11,002 nucleotides of DNA from Mucilaginibacter sp. GTDB taxonomy: Bacteria; Bacteroidota; Bacteroidia; Sphingobacteriales; Sphingobacteriaceae. Both the position numbers and the translations under genes were made by a program. The stretch covers positions 1 to 11,002 of the forward strand of contig JAFAKI010000420.1 of NCBI GenBank assembly GCA_019235595.1. Direction: 5' to 3'. This document shows positions 1 to 6,123 of the stretch, in pieces. Position 1 is the first letter of the stretch. Each line of letters opens with the position of its first letter. Under the pieces are notes generated by a model, which saw nothing but the letters and a program-made list of their open reading frames with translations, was not told the DNA's origin and ran no database searches.

Positions 1-331
1 GCAGCAGATCACCATAAAATGTCGAGTTGGAACCCTTATAATCTATCAGATGTTCGTTGAATATCTTATTGTATAATAGGCTATGCTGCTTGCCGTCAGC
101 GTCATAATTCATCAACGAATCATAATGTGATCTCAATGCAGAGTCAATAACAAATGGTTTTATAGAAGTATGCTCACGGGTTTTCGTGGAATACAAATCC
201 GAATTCAGCTTTTGGTAAAAATCGTATGAATAAGGCTGATATTGGGATTGCGCTAATGCCGCATTAGTAATAGACAGGCTTAGCACTGCAACAAAGACAA
301 TTTTATATATTGGGTAAATAGGTTTCATCAT
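1..331 (-). CDS. Capsule-assembly Wzi-like outer-membrane protein, N-terminal part (cut by window edge)
   Basis: The minus-strand frame is open from the ATG at 331 to the left edge, giving about 110 residues without a stop. The C-terminal part lies outside the window. The N-terminus has a signal peptide of about 27 residues (basic start, hydrophobic VFVAVLSLSITNA, cleavage at ALA|Q), so the product is exported. The mature part aligns with the next gene (347-1912): YSYDFYQKLN against YSYQFYQKLN, HTSIKPF against HTSLKPY, YDSLM against YDSLL, LYNKIF against LYRKLF, then a shared TFY. It is therefore a paralog and probably a Wzi-type beta-barrel for capsule or exopolysaccharide assembly, by inference from that neighbour. 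A second ATG follows directly (328), so the exact start is uncertain by one codon. It lies 15 bases downstream of the neighbour's stop and is probably co-transcribed with it and gmd. Confidence 0.8.
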   Translation of the reverse strand, partial: MMKPIYPIYKIVFVAVLSLSITNAALAQSQYQPYSYDFYQKLNSDLYSTKTREHTSIKPFVIDSALRSHYDSLMNYDADGKQHSLLYNKIFNEHLIDYKGSNSTFYGDLL

Positions 332-346
332 GCCGGGTTTAATAAA

Positions 347-1912
347 TTAAAAATCATGATATAAGTCTCTGAAAGTGCTTCGCAGACCGAAAACAAACAT
401 CACCGTTTTGGCATCCGAAATGCTGCTTGTGGCTTGTCTTACCAACCCGCCTATTTCCAGTCGCAGATTATATTTCGGATTTAAAACATAAGCTACAGTC
501 CCTTCGGCGTATTTAAGTGTGTTTGTTTGCGTTTGTCCAGCCGAATTGATAAAAGGAGCCAAACCGGTATTTGCGGAACCACTGGTTAGCTGCACCGTAT
601 TAGCTGCATATTTGGCATAATTAAGCTGCCCCTGTAAATCAAACCTGCCTATGGAGTAATTAAGAATACCCACTAGTTCTTTATAGTCGGAGCCCAGCGG
701 GTCAGCTAAGGATTCGCTTAGTTGAGTATAATTCACGATAGGATAATGACTCGCATAGGTACCCGGTTTCGAAGTATTGTATTCAAAAAGGTAATTCAGA
801 TTACTTACCTTGAACAGGTCGGAACCTCTGAAACCCACCTGCCAGGCGTATTTACTATTACCCCCAACCGACGAATCCTGGTCGTACAAAAACTGCCCAT
901 AAACCGTTGTTTTATTCAGCACCTTGTATTTGCCGTTGAAACCAAACAGGGTATGATCGGGTGCAGGTTTCGATTGACCAAGTGATGATACAAAGAACAC
1001 TGGGTTAATATAATTCGCATCAAAACCATGATATTGACCCGCATCATTTGCTTCCTCTGCGATCAGCGCATTGAAGAAACCTATTGAGGCCCGGTTGGTA
1101 ATGTTCCAATCAATATAATGGAACGCGCCCCATTTACGGCGATTATTGGAGAAAGAGTTAAACTGCGCGGCATACTGATCTTCCATATAAGCCCACATGG
1201 CCATGTACTGCACGCGTTTGCCCAGGTTAGCCTTAAATCGCAACAATGGATAAGCAGATGCATAATCAGACAATAAAACCGAACGATAACCATCGCCTAT
1301 AAAAGTTTTGTCCTCACCCAACTCGATAGATATTGCCTTAGTCGGTGTATAGCCTATCAAAGCTGTTACTTGCGACCAATCTTTTGTGTCTTTCCCATAA
1401 CTTTTGTCATAGGCCTGACCTGGTACCATTCCAACGGAATTGATATAATCTGTTTCGTAATTGGCAAACTTGCCCTGGTTCTCGAAACCACTGGTATAAA
1501 AGAAGAATTTTGAACCGACAGTACCGCCTAACTGGTATCCACGGGTGTTTAGCCAAACGTTTTTGGGTTGGTTAAACTCACGGCCTATTTGCAGATCAGG
1601 CAGGTAATCCAGGTAGAAGGTATATTCTTTGTCGGTAACTTCTATAAAGTGCTGGCGGAACAATTTGCGATACAACCAGCTTTTGCCTGAGTTGTCCGCT
1701 TTCAGCATTAGTAGGGAATCATACAATGGCCTTATCGCGCTGGAGTCGCTGATTAAATAGGGCTTAAGCGACGTATGCAGATTATTGGATGGTGAATAAA
1801 CCGGGTTATTCAGCTTTTGATAAAATTGATAAGAATAAAGCTGATACATCAGCTGGGCTTTGGCAGCGCAAACAAATAATAGCAGCACTATGCAGGTAAA
1901 AAGTTTCTTCAT
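347..1912 (-). CDS. Capsule assembly Wzi family outer-membrane protein
   Basis: This 521-residue protein begins with a signal peptide (MKK, hydrophobic core to about residue 17, cleavage at AKA|Q, residues 19/20). The rest is rich in alternating aromatic/polar stretches with many Tyr, Asn and Gly, and it ends in an aromatic residue (YHDF), as expected for an outer-membrane beta-barrel. Segments such as IELGEDKTFIGDGYRS and the GFFNALIAEE/YHGFDANYINP region resemble the Bacteroidota Wzi-like family, whose Escherichia coli namesake is an outer-membrane lectin that holds capsule on the cell surface. The family call is by recognition; the role in this organism is inferred. The gene starts 34 bases downstream of gmd, and a paralog follows 15 bases after its stop. 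That context suggests export or surface attachment of a polysaccharide containing a deoxy-sugar made from GDP-mannose. I see no terminator after it. Confidence 0.75.
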   Translation of the reverse strand: MKKLFTCIVLLLFVCAAKAQLMYQLYSYQFYQKLNNPVYSPSNNLHTSLKPYLISDSSAIRPLYDSLLMLKADNSGKSWLYRKLFRQHFIEVTDKEYTFYLDYLPDLQIGREFNQPKNVWLNTRGYQLGGTVGSKFFFYTSGFENQGKFANYETDYINSVGMVPGQAYDKSYGKDTKDWSQVTALIGYTPTKAISIELGEDKTFIGDGYRSVLLSDYASAYPLLRFKANLGKRVQYMAMWAYMEDQYAAQFNSFSNNRRKWGAFHYIDWNITNRASIGFFNALIAEEANDAGQYHGFDANYINPVFFVSSLGQSKPAPDHTLFGFNGKYKVLNKTTVYGQFLYDQDSSVGGNSKYAWQVGFRGSDLFKVSNLNYLFEYNTSKPGTYASHYPIVNYTQLSESLADPLGSDYKELVGILNYSIGRFDLQGQLNYAKYAANTVQLTSGSANTGLAPFINSAGQTQTNTLKYAEGTVAYVLNPKYNLRLEIGGLVRQATSSISDAKTVMFVFGLRSTFRDLYHDF

Positions 1913-1946
1913 AGGATGTTCAATAGTTATCTAAGCATAGCCATAT

Positions 1947-3083
1947 TTATTCAAAATAGTTTAGGGTTTTAAAACCACCTTTTTGCAGGTAATCATCTTT
2001 TTTAACCAGGTGCAGGTCTGATTGTACCATATCTTCGACTAATGCTTTCAGGTCATATTTTGGTACCCAGCCCAGTTTTTCTTTTGCTTTGGTCGCATCG
2101 CCAATGAGTAGGTCAACCTCCGTCGGCCTGAAATATTTTGGGTCGACCTTAACGACTGTCTGCCCGAATTTCAGAGCATCCGGGTTTAAACCTAGCTCTT
2201 CCATCCGTTGCTGGTCCATATCGATTACCACACCTTTTTCGTGTTCATCTTGTCCACTAAATTCTATCTCAACCCCCAATTCCGTAAAAGCCATTCGGAT
2301 AAAATCACGAACTGTGGTGGTGACTCCAGTTGCAATAACAAAATCTTCGGCTGTATCTTGTTGCAGCATCAGCCACATAGCTTCGATGTAATCTTTGGCA
2401 TGGCCCCAGTCGCGTTTGGCTGAGAGGTTGCCCATGTACATGCAGTTTTGTAAACCCAAAACTATCTTAGCTGCCGCCCGGGTAATTTTACGTGTTACAA
2501 AAGTTTCGCCTCGTATGGGGCTTTCATGGTTGAACAAGATACCGTTGCAGGCATACATATTATATGCTTCGCGATAGTTGACGATGATCCAATAGCCATA
2601 TAGCTTGGCTACCGCATACGGCGAGCGCGGGTAAAAAGGCGTAGTCTCGTTTTGCGGAACTGCCTGCACCAAACCATATAATTCAGAAGTAGACGCCTGA
2701 TAGATACGGGTTTTTTGCGTTAAACCCAACAGGCGTACAGCTTCCAGTATACGCAGCGTGCCTACTCCATCCGCATTGGCAGTATACTCAGGTGTATCGA
2801 AGCTCACTTTCACGTGGCTTTGAGCGGCAAGATTGTATATCTCATCAGGCTGAACTTCCTGTACCAGGCGGATCAGGTTGGTGGAGTCGGTCAGATCGCC
2901 ATAATGCAGTTTGAATTTCACATTTGGCTCGTGCGGATCGTGATAAAGATGATCAATGCGGTCGGTATTGAATAATGACGACCTTCTTTTCACGCCATGC
3001 ACCATATAACCTTTTTTCAGAAGGAATTCGGCTAAATAAGCCCCATCCTGCCCGGTAATTCCGGTAATTAATGCTGTCTTCAT
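1947..3083 (-). CDS. gmd: GDP-mannose 4,6-dehydratase
   Basis: This cytoplasmic enzyme converts GDP-D-mannose to GDP-4-keto-6-deoxy-D-mannose using bound NADP(H). It is the first step towards GDP-L-fucose, GDP-D-rhamnose and related activated sugars. The 378 residues match the usual family length. It is an extended short-chain dehydrogenase: the Rossmann glycine motif GITGQDG is at residues 8-14, the catalytic Thr132 and Glu134 are in STSELYG, and the YxxxK pair is Tyr156/Lys160 in YAVAK. The family block NHESPIRGETFVTRKI is at 185-200, with RDWGHAKDYIEAMW close to 224-237. All expected catalytic residues are present. It is the first gene of the minus-strand unit leading into the two Wzi-like genes. 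The 110-base gap to the divergent DinB gene must hold its promoter; a weak TAATATTG at 3107-3114 (minus) is the best -7-like match I see. No GDP-fucose synthase gene adjoins it. Confidence 0.97.
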   Translation of the reverse strand: MKTALITGITGQDGAYLAEFLLKKGYMVHGVKRRSSLFNTDRIDHLYHDPHEPNVKFKLHYGDLTDSTNLIRLVQEVQPDEIYNLAAQSHVKVSFDTPEYTANADGVGTLRILEAVRLLGLTQKTRIYQASTSELYGLVQAVPQNETTPFYPRSPYAVAKLYGYWIIVNYREAYNMYACNGILFNHESPIRGETFVTRKITRAAAKIVLGLQNCMYMGNLSAKRDWGHAKDYIEAMWLMLQQDTAEDFVIATGVTTTVRDFIRMAFTELGVEIEFSGQDEHEKGVVIDMDQQRMEELGLNPDALKFGQTVVKVDPKYFRPTEVDLLIGDATKAKEKLGWVPKYDLKALVEDMVQSDLHLVKKDDYLQKGGFKTLNYFE

Positions 3084-3193
3084 CGGCTCGGGTAACGATT
3101 ATCCTACAATATTATCCAATTTAATTGTAATTGACGTGTATGACGGAATTATTTAAGGGTAACTTGGCACATCCTATTTAAATCAACCTCCGT

Positions 3194-3716
3194 ATGAAAA
3201 AAGTAAAATGGTTTGAAAGAAGTTTCGATTTCAGTAAGGATCAAAATATTTTCCCATCCATTATTGAACGACTTCGCGGAACACCTGCACGACTGGAAGA
3301 AAAATTCAAATCTATTCCCACCGAAATATTGGAAATGAAAGTTGACAATACCTGGTCAATCAAGGAAAATGTTGGGCATCTGATCGACCTTGAACCACTT
3401 TGGCAAGGACGATTGGAGGATATTCAAAACGGAGAGATCGAGATGCGGGCCTACCGATCTGGCAAATCGCAAAACAGATGAGGCTAATCATAATGCTCAG
3501 CCAATAGAGAAATTATTGAGTGATTTCAGATCGATAAGAGAACGTACAATAGCGCTTATTGAGAATTTGGATGAAGAAATCATTTATAAATCAGCACTAC
3601 ATCCAAGACTAAAAACGCCTATGCGTACAATGGACCTGTTTCTGTTTGTCGCCGAACATGATGATTATCATTTGGCAAGGGTAACGGAATTGGTGAAAAT
3701 ACTCGAAAAATGTTAA
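3194..3716 (+). pseudogene. DinB-family protein, frameshifted
   Basis: Two overlapping frames make up one DinB-family protein. Frame one (ATG 3194, stop 3479-3481) gives the first 85 sensible residues, starting in a family-like way (KWFERSFDF, NIFPSIIERLRGTPARLEEK). It then runs into about ten unrelated residues. The C-terminal part continues in the next frame from about 3450 to 3716 (PTDLANRKTDEANHN to EHDDYHLARVTELVK). Removing one G from the GGG at 3447-3449 joins them as EMR-PTDL and gives a 173-residue protein, the normal family length. In the joined protein the three metal-ligand histidines of the DinB fold would be His62 (GHLIDLE), His155 and His159 (EHDDYH). The family contains four-helix-bundle metal enzymes, including thiol-dependent transferases; the substrate here is unknown. 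The gene is divergent from gmd and lies 8 bases before the next gene. A sequencing error is a real alternative to true gene decay. Confidence 0.85.
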
Positions 3717-3724
3717 TTTGATAT

Positions 3725-4045
3725 ATGACAGAATTTAGCCTGTGGCTCGAATTTGAAGAAGTAGATCCCGGAAATTGGGACATTGAAAATGATTTTGCAA
3801 ATATTCAAGTTCATTTGAAAGATGGAAGACTTTATGGGATCAATGTCTGGACTTTCAAGTTTGCCGAAACAGCAGTAAAATTGGATCAGAACGAAGGCAA
3901 TAATCTAGACGGATTATATTTTACACCACCAGACCTATTTGTAAAAGAACTCAGTCGGGATTGCATTCAAAAAGTTATTTCCGATTTATTGAAAAAAGGG
4001 AACCTGGAAGAAGTTTTAAATGCAAGCGTTCTGGCGAAATCTTAA
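3725..4045 (+). CDS. Conserved-looking small protein of unknown function
   Basis: I do not recognise this 106-residue protein with confidence. It is cytoplasmic in character: no signal peptide or membrane segment, acidic N-terminal part (EFEEVDPGNWDIENDF), a middle predicted to be beta strand (VHLKDGRLYGINVWTFKF) and an amphipathic C-terminal helix (VKELSRDCIQKVISDLLKKG). The pattern of a DGRxY strand, a later LDGLYF segment and a terminal helix resembles small uncharacterised proteins sometimes found beside toxins or as immunity-like proteins, but this is only an impression. It follows the DinB frame by 8 bases on the same strand and was probably transcribed with it. Its TAA stop (4043-4045) overlaps the TAA of the convergent DUF3109 gene. 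It has many A-rich codons (AAA, GAA, ATT), and the stretch looks somewhat more AT-rich than neighbouring genes by eye. Confidence 0.65.
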   Translation: MTEFSLWLEFEEVDPGNWDIENDFANIQVHLKDGRLYGINVWTFKFAETAVKLDQNEGNNLDGLYFTPPDLFVKELSRDCIQKVISDLLKKGNLEEVLNASVLAKS

Positions 4046-4620
4046 CTTTTTAACTCATTATAAGCCTCCACCGCTTCCTCCAACTCCTTATACCATTCTT
4101 CCCCATATTTGCGGATGAGCGGTTCCTTCAAAAATTCATGGACATGAACTTTCAATTCATTACCAAAGGAGCATGCCGGACTGCAAATAATCCAGCGGTC
4201 ATAATTCAGCACATCAAACTCGGGATATTTGGTAATACGGATTGGATATAAATGGCAGGAAAGCGGTTTCTTCCAGCTGATGGCGCCGTATTCGTAGGCT
4301 TTTTCAATGGCGCATTTGGTAATGCCATTTTCCCAGGTCACATAGGCGCATTCTTTATTAGTATCGACACAAGGTGTGGTATAATCGCCTTCGAAATCGG
4401 TTACATAAGTGCCTGTTTCTTCAATTGTGGCGATTCCTTTGGCCGTCATGAAGGGTTTTACCTTCTCGTAAATCTCATCCAGGATATGCAATTCATCATG
4501 ATTCAAAGGCGCACCTGAATCTCCTTCTAAACAGCATGCACCCTTGCATTTACTCAGGTTGCAGACAAAGTTTTCCTTAGCTACGTCCTCGTGCACCAAA
4601 ACATTGCCTACTTCTATCAT
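4042..4620 (-). CDS. DUF3109 family cysteine-rich protein
   Basis: This 192-residue cytoplasmic protein matches the DUF3109 family in length and in its N-terminal signature (FVCNLSKCKGACCLEGDSGAPL, residues 18-39). There are ten cysteines: 20, 25, 29, 30, 84, 91, 103, 122, 146 and 150. The CxxxxCxxxCC cluster followed by spaced single cysteines resembles the YkgJ/CxxCxxCC-type putative metal or Fe-S binding proteins, so metal binding is likely but not shown by the sequence. The segment LSCHLYPIRI (120-129) is also characteristic. The biochemical role is unknown. The start MIEVGNVLV is the family's usual beginning and sits directly against a 7-base repeat array that fills the upstream spacer, so the leader of this message is repeat sequence with no Shine-Dalgarno. 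It is probably the last gene of the DUF2480-DUF3108-DUF3109 unit and ends convergently with a 4-base overlap. Confidence 0.9.
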   Translation of the reverse strand: MIEVGNVLVHEDVAKENFVCNLSKCKGACCLEGDSGAPLNHDELHILDEIYEKVKPFMTAKGIATIEETGTYVTDFEGDYTTPCVDTNKECAYVTWENGITKCAIEKAYEYGAISWKKPLSCHLYPIRITKYPEFDVLNYDRWIICSPACSFGNELKVHVHEFLKEPLIRKYGEEWYKELEEAVEAYNELKS

Positions 4621-4621
4621 A

Positions 4622-4732
4622 AACTCTAAATACTAAACTCTAAATACTAAATACTAAGTTCTAAATACTAAATATTGACTTACCAGACACCTAATCTCTG
4701 GTTAACTAATCTCTAATCACTAACACTAATCC
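4622..4732. repeat. Degenerate 7-base tandem repeat array filling the spacer
   Basis: On the plus strand a CTAA core recurs every 7 bases. Block one (4622-4677) consists of eight consecutive heptads: AACTCTA, AATACTA, AACTCTA, AATACTA, AATACTA, AGTTCTA, AATACTA, AATATTG. Block two (about 4690-4732) has CCTAATC, then after an 8-base break ACTAATC, TCTAATC, ACTAAC (one base short) and ACTAATC. The array runs from inside the stop codon region of the DUF3108 gene (4726-4728) to one base before the DUF3109 start codon (4618-4620). Because the period is 7 and every unit carries TAA (plus) and most carry TAG (minus sense), it places stop codons in all three frames on both strands. Between the blocks, ACCAGA (4682-4687) and TCTGGT (4697-4702) form a 6-base inverted repeat with a 9-base loop and no T-tract. 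Confidence 0.85.
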
Positions 4733-5514
4733 GTTTCCTTGCTCACCGGGTTCAACGGATATTTCAATCCGGCGGCGGAGGTGAGCTCCATCGTTAGACT
4801 GCCTACGATCACCTCCACGTGTGCCTTTACGGGTATACGGTTGTTGTCATCCGTGATCCAAAGATACAGCTTACTATCCTTTCTGAAAATACGCCCCGGA
4901 ATAATAGTCGGGTTAAACTTCAGGCAATTAAATGTTCCCATCGAACAAGATATCCGTTCTTTGCCCGCATAAGTAATGTTCATGGTGTGGATACCATCTT
5001 CCAGGAAATATTCCAGATCGAGTTTTTGGCCAACATGCAACTTAGAAACATCCAGGCAGCGGGCAAAATAATAGGCCGAAACAAAATCAAATACCTGGTT
5101 GCCTTTGTAAGGGAAAACGCCCTTTGCGGCAGTAATCGTTTTTTTTTCGCGATCAAAGGTTACCTTATCGGCGTGCTTGTAGCTGGATTCGCGCCTGTTT
5201 TCGGCATAAAAGTAAGGCAGCAGCGTAGCCTTGTCGATATAGCTTTCGTAGCGGTTGCGCACTTTGTAAAAAATATCAAAAGTGCCGGCTGTTTTACCTT
5301 CGGCAACGATGTGAAAAGTTGGCTTGTTATCAAACTGGGTCGGACTATCTTCTACACGGATATCAGCTTCGGCAGCGGTAAAAAAGCCGTACTTCATTTT
5401 ATAGCTCAATTTTTCCCCTGCTTTAAAAGCGACCTCGCTGGTTTTATTAAGTTCCTGGGCAAAAAGGTTTTGAAGGCAGCAGCATGCCAGAATCAACACA
5501 AAGTACTTCCTCAT
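4726..5514 (-). CDS. DUF3108 domain-containing exported protein
   Basis: This 262-residue protein has a signal peptide (MRKYFVLILACCC, cleavage predicted at LFA|Q, residues 19/20). The mature part matches DUF3108 from the AFKAGEKLSYKMKYGFFTAAEA segment (29-50) through YFLEDGIHTM and to IPVKAHVEV near residues 226-234. DUF3108 proteins are periplasmic or envelope proteins of unknown function and are predicted to be mostly beta strand, which this sequence fits. A lipoprotein reading (ILAC, Cys11) is less likely because only ten residues precede the cysteine. It starts 28 bases after the DUF2480 stop. That spacer holds a run of ten T in the coding sense (5526-5535), but no stem, so it is not a terminator. 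The gene contains nine consecutive A in the coding sense (5139-5147, codons for E123 K124 K125 T126), a possible slippage site. Confidence 0.85.
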   Translation of the reverse strand: MRKYFVLILACCCLQNLFAQELNKTSEVAFKAGEKLSYKMKYGFFTAAEADIRVEDSPTQFDNKPTFHIVAEGKTAGTFDIFYKVRNRYESYIDKATLLPYFYAENRRESSYKHADKVTFDREKKTITAAKGVFPYKGNQVFDFVSAYYFARCLDVSKLHVGQKLDLEYFLEDGIHTMNITYAGKERISCSMGTFNCLKFNPTIIPGRIFRKDSKLYLWITDDNNRIPVKAHVEVIVGSLTMELTSAAGLKYPLNPVSKETD

Positions 5515-5542
5515 CAGCTGCTTTTAAAAAAAAAGTTCATTT

Positions 5543-6058
5543 TTATTCTTTTCGTTTATAAATTGGCACGGTTGAACACGGCTCACCAAACATAATGCTC
5601 TTTGCTACAGGCGTCAACTTTTTTGTCAGTTCTACATACGCCGATACAGGGATATCTGTATCTCCGCACCCCTTTATAACGATACGCTGGTCGCGATATT
5701 GCTCCGCGTCGAATCCCGACATTGCTTTTTCAAACAACACGGTCTCCAAAACTGCAGCGTCTCCAAAAACAACCTCACGGACGTATGGCGCCATACGGTT
5801 TGCGATCAGCATATAGGCCCAGGCGGGAACTATGGCATCAGCAGTACAGGTAATAGCTACGTTTTTACCTGCGTACTGTGCCCAATCGTGATTTTTTACA
5901 AACTCCCTGAAATCTTTTTCTTTCAGGATCAGCTCCATATACAGATTATCCTTAATGTCATACACCACCCTTTCGCCCTGAGGATAAAACGAAGCAGGAT
6001 CGAGGGTCACCAAACCACTTTGCGCTACCTTATTTACTATATTTTCCTGGATATCCAT
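5543..6058 (-). CDS. DUF2480 family protein with internal duplication
   Basis: This 171-residue cytoplasmic protein is recognisable as DUF2480, a family largely found in Bacteroidota and of unknown function. The N-terminal 60 residues contain a strand-rich segment (VVYDIKDNLYMELILKEKDF) and a WAQYAGKNV turn. Residues 65-104 and 124-163 align without gaps at an offset of 59: Asp74/133, Pro78/137, Ala81-Tyr82/Ala140-Tyr141, Pro91/150 and Phe98-Gly99/Phe157-Gly158 are identical, and many other positions are similar. The protein therefore contains two copies of one roughly 40-residue unit. Cys71 and Cys131 lie at nearly equivalent positions; Cys161 lies near the C-terminus. No signal peptide or membrane segment is present. 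It heads the unit with DUF3108 and DUF3109. An intrinsic terminator lies 12 bases upstream of its ATG, so its own promoter must be close by. Confidence 0.88.
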   Translation of the reverse strand: MDIQENIVNKVAQSGLVTLDPASFYPQGERVVYDIKDNLYMELILKEKDFREFVKNHDWAQYAGKNVAITCTADAIVPAWAYMLIANRMAPYVREVVFGDAAVLETVLFEKAMSGFDAEQYRDQRIVIKGCGDTDIPVSAYVELTKKLTPVAKSIMFGEPCSTVPIYKRKE

Positions 6059-6070
6059 TGTCTTCTAAAT

Positions 6071-6102
6071 AAAAAAACCGGAACAGCTAAGCCATCCCGG
6101 TT
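6071..6102 (-). terminator. Intrinsic (rho-independent) terminator after the ppiD-like gene
   Basis: Read on the minus strand, AACCGGGA (6102-6095) and TTCCGGTT (6083-6076) form an 8-base stem with one G-U pair and an 11-base loop. An uninterrupted run of seven T (6077-6071) follows, two of which overlap the stem base. It begins 22 bases after the stop of the 699-residue gene and would end the right-hand operon. It also lies only 12 bases upstream of the DUF2480 start codon. Confidence 0.8.
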
Positions 6103-6103
6103 A

Positions 6104-6111
6104 CAAATTTA
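6104..6111 (-). promoter_or_regulatory. Candidate Bacteroidota -7 promoter element for DUF2480
   Basis: The minus strand reads TAAATTTG, an exact match to the Bacteroidota -7 consensus TAnnTTTG. It lies 46 bases from the DUF2480 start codon. No good TTTG appears at the -33 position; AGTTC about 20 bases further upstream, inside the end of the preceding gene, is the nearest match. If used, transcription would start at or just before the terminator hairpin, placing that hairpin in the leader. This is inference from motif and position only. Confidence 0.35.
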
Positions 6112-6123
6112 CTTTAAAATATC

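Noticed and set aside
3084..3193. Clear promoters in the gmd/DinB divergent spacer
   Set aside because: Only imperfect -7-like strings (for example TAATATTG on the minus strand at 3107-3114) and no convincing -33 element are visible, so no separate feature is given.
3390..3716. Second DinB frame as an independent gene starting at ATG 3390
   Set aside because: Its first 20 residues are the out-of-frame reading of the upstream DinB codons. Only the part from about 3450 matches the family, so it is one gene broken by a frameshift.
4682..4702. Inverted repeat ACCAGA/TCTGGT as a terminator after DUF3108
   Set aside because: The stem is only six bases and no T-tract follows on either strand, so I mention it only as part of the repeat spacer.
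5504..5514. DUF3108 protein as a lipoprotein (cysteines 11-13)
   Set aside because: The cysteines come too early in the signal and the -2 residue is Leu. Cleavage at LFA|Q fits better.
5522..5535. T-run in the DUF2480-DUF3108 spacer as a terminator
   Set aside because: In the coding sense the ten T have no GC-rich stem before them.
4819..5595. Long plus-strand open frame (258 codons) opposite DUF3108 and the end of DUF2480
   Set aside because: It is antisense to recognisable families with proper signal peptide and motifs, and its translation has no recognisable domain. It reflects codon bias of the opposite strand.
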